The notes under the pieces were generated by a model. The model was not told the origin of the DNA. It saw only the letters and a program-made list of their open reading frames with translations, and did no database searches. DNA of 6,936 nt, taken from the NCBI GenBank assembly GCA_045590955.1, contig JAZNSB010000017.1, forward strand, positions 1-6,936, written 5' to 3'. Of the stretch, positions 5,959 to 6,936 are shown in pieces. The DNA comes from JAZNSB01 sp045590955 (GTDB lineage Bacteria > Pseudomonadota > Alphaproteobacteria > RF32 > CAG-239). Both the position numbers and the translations under genes were made by a program. Each line of letters starts with the position of its first letter. Positions within the stretch are counted from its first letter, which is position 1.

Positions 5959-6255
5959 ATGACAACAATTGATGAAAATAAAATATATAAAGACGCACTT
6001 GAAATTTTTGGTGCAACTTCTCAAAAAATAATGCTTTTAGAAGAAATGTCAGAACTTACAAAAGAGCTTTGCAAAGAATTAAGAGACAGAGGCAACATAG
6101 ATAACATTGCTGAAGAAGTTGCAGATGTTGAGATTGTTTTGGCACAAATTAAGCAGATTTATAACATTTCTGAACAAGTAGAAGCACAAAAAAATTATAA
6201 GTTAAACCGTTTTTCTCAGAGAATGGCGGAGATAAGATCTAAATCAAATAAATAA
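5959..6255 (+). CDS. MazG-like nucleoside triphosphate pyrophosphohydrolase
   Basis: A 98-residue all-helical protein with the MazG signature: LLEEMSELTKEL gives Glu28, Glu29 and Glu32, and AEEVADVEIVL gives Glu52, Glu53 and Asp56, the acidic pairs that hold the Mg ions for splitting an NTP into NMP and pyrophosphate. A basic segment (YKLNRFSQRM) follows, as is usual. Its size fits single-domain MazG-like enzymes, which are common in phages and bacteria and act in nucleotide-pool cleaning or stress response; full MazG has two such domains. Start: the ATG at 5959 has GGAG ten bases upstream, slightly far. The ATG at 5917 would add 14 residues (IIKYPKTWRQDK) not expected in the family, has no ribosome binding site, and overlaps the candidate -10. 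It converges on the next gene with a 5-base gap. Which nucleotide it cleaves is not visible. Confidence 0.88.
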   Translation: MTTIDENKIYKDALEIFGATSQKIMLLEEMSELTKELCKELRDRGNIDNIAEEVADVEIVLAQIKQIYNISEQVEAQKNYKLNRFSQRMAEIRSKSNK

Positions 6256-6267
6256 GCGGTTTATTTG
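6245..6267. terminator. Weak bidirectional hairpin at the convergent junction
   Basis: CAAATAAA (6245-6252) and TTTATTTG (6260-6267) pair perfectly over 8 bp around the loop TAAGCGG. The stem is AT-only apart from its outer pair and includes the ends of both genes. On the plus strand it is followed by a T-rich stretch (GTTTTGTTTAATT), which favours termination of the MazG-like transcript. Support in the other direction is poorer. Confidence 0.35.
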
Positions 6268-6936
6268 GTTTTGTTTAATTCTTTTGCTTTTTTATATATT
6301 TCGGCAATATATTCTTGCGGCACATATATCGGTTCGCAAAATATGTGCTCTGTGTTGAGTTCTTTAAATTTATAAGAAATTTTACTACCTCTGGGCACAA
6401 CAAAAAAACCTGTATCAAACAGTGCCACCAAGTTGTCAAATAATTTGCTTATTTTTTTATCTTCTTCCAAATTGAGCAACAAAGCCCCGTTTTCAAAACA
6501 CTTTTCTGCAAACACTTCTTTTGAGGGAAGGGGCTCAAAAATAAAGTCACTGATATATGGATATTGCAGTATTGCTCTTTTTGAAATAGCTTTCATAAAA
6601 TCGCAATAATCAAAAAACTCAAGATTGCTTTGTGGACCATAAACAACTTTTATTTCGTATCCACGTTTTGTAATCATGGTCATGGCACGATTGAGCTCTG
6701 TTTTACTTGTATATCTGTGGATTAATACCCCGTTTGAAAAGAAATGAAAAGGTGGATTATAGTTAGCCAAACTCATTTTTGCGTGTTTTGACACCAAAAT
6801 GATATTTTGATTTATATCAATGTTTTCCCAATATTCATGCAACAGTTTTTCCACATATTTTTGTGCATTTATGTTTGTTAAATGATTGTATGTAAGGCAT
6901 ACACCTTCTTCAAACAATTTTTTTAATAAATTTTCA
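6261..6936 (-). CDS. Unrecognised protein, 5' end outside the window
   Basis: The reading frame is open from the stop (TAA, 6261-6263) to the right edge, about 224 residues, without an in-frame stop upstream; the visible TTG at 6915-6917 has no ribosome binding site, so the true start most likely lies beyond 6936. I do not recognise the family. The visible part is soluble in character, with no membrane helix. It includes an NPPFHFFSNGVLIHRYTS segment followed by an alternating strand-helix pattern (RAMTMITKRGYEIKVVYGP), then FENGALLLNLEEDKKISKLF, DTGFFVVPRGSKISYKF, and a basic helical end. This suggests an alpha/beta fold, no more. It converges on the MazG-like gene with a 5-base gap and may belong to an operon continuing to the right. 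Confidence 0.75.
   Translation of the reverse strand, partial: ENLLKKLFEEGVCLTYNHLTNINAQKYVEKLLHEYWENIDINQNIILVSKHAKMSLANYNPPFHFFSNGVLIHRYTSKTELNRAMTMITKRGYEIKVVYGPQSNLEFFDYCDFMKAISKRAILQYPYISDFIFEPLPSKEVFAEKCFENGALLLNLEEDKKISKLFDNLVALFDTGFFVVPRGSKISYKFKELNTEHIFCEPIYVPQEYIAEIYKKAKELNKTK

Noticed and set aside
1..6936. Recoding of TGA, because all visible stops are TAA or TAG
   Set aside because: All conserved proteins are full length under the standard code and their Trp residues use TGG; eight stops are too few and the DNA is AT-rich.

Overview
The window is AT-rich bacterial DNA (hand counts of sampled 60-base rows give 18-40% GC). Genes are compact, start at Shine-Dalgarno sites of the GGAG/AAGGA/GAGG type, and use sigma70-like promoters. 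No ribosomal RNA, tRNA, CRISPR array, transposase or integrase is visible. Gene content (an AlgI-type membrane O-acyltransferase, SGNH and HAD hydrolases, a PHP phosphatase, a MazG-like pyrophosphatase) does not fix the taxon. A low-GC Gram-negative such as an uncultured gut alphaproteobacterium is my guess only.

Layout, left to right. Positions 1-22 may hold the start of a minus-strand gene leaving the window. 143-1312 (+) encodes a two-domain protein: SGNH/GDSL hydrolase fused to a HAD phosphatase-like domain. 1359-1488 (-) is a frameshifted gene relic. 1520-2164 (-) is a small HD-domain hydrolase. 2221-3345 (-) is an AlgI-type MBOAT acyltransferase that lacks its catalytic C-terminal part and ends in a foreign tail. 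3465-4193 (+) is an unrecognised protein. 4205-5077 (-) is a PHP-family histidinol-phosphatase-like enzyme. 5177-5827 (-) is an unrecognised protein with its own promoter and a strong intrinsic terminator. 5959-6255 (+) is a MazG-like NTP pyrophosphatase. 6261-6936 (-) is an unrecognised protein whose 5' end lies outside the window.

The right half (about 3400-6936) is ordinary: mostly single-gene transcription units, alternately oriented, with tight convergent junctions (11 and 5 bases). The left half looks rearranged. The last ~38 residues of the MBOAT protein recur, in the same orientation, as a degraded relic just downstream of the HD gene, so the HD gene sits between two diverged copies of one C-terminal module. 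The HAD half of the fusion and the HD gene are clearly poorer in GC (about 26% in sampled rows) than the SGNH half and the PHP gene (about 38%). I infer that gene ends were swapped or genes inserted here, leaving a chimeric MBOAT, a tail relic and possibly a recently formed SGNH-HAD fusion. SGNH, MBOAT and HAD families would together suit modification of an acylated glycan or sugar, but the SGNH protein has no signal peptide and the MBOAT looks catalytically incomplete, so no working pathway can be claimed.

CDS starts were chosen by ribosome binding site and family alignment. In four cases a longer TTG- or ATG-initiated frame exists but was rejected, because a better-placed site supports the internal ATG or, for 5177-5827, because the promoter overlaps the extension.
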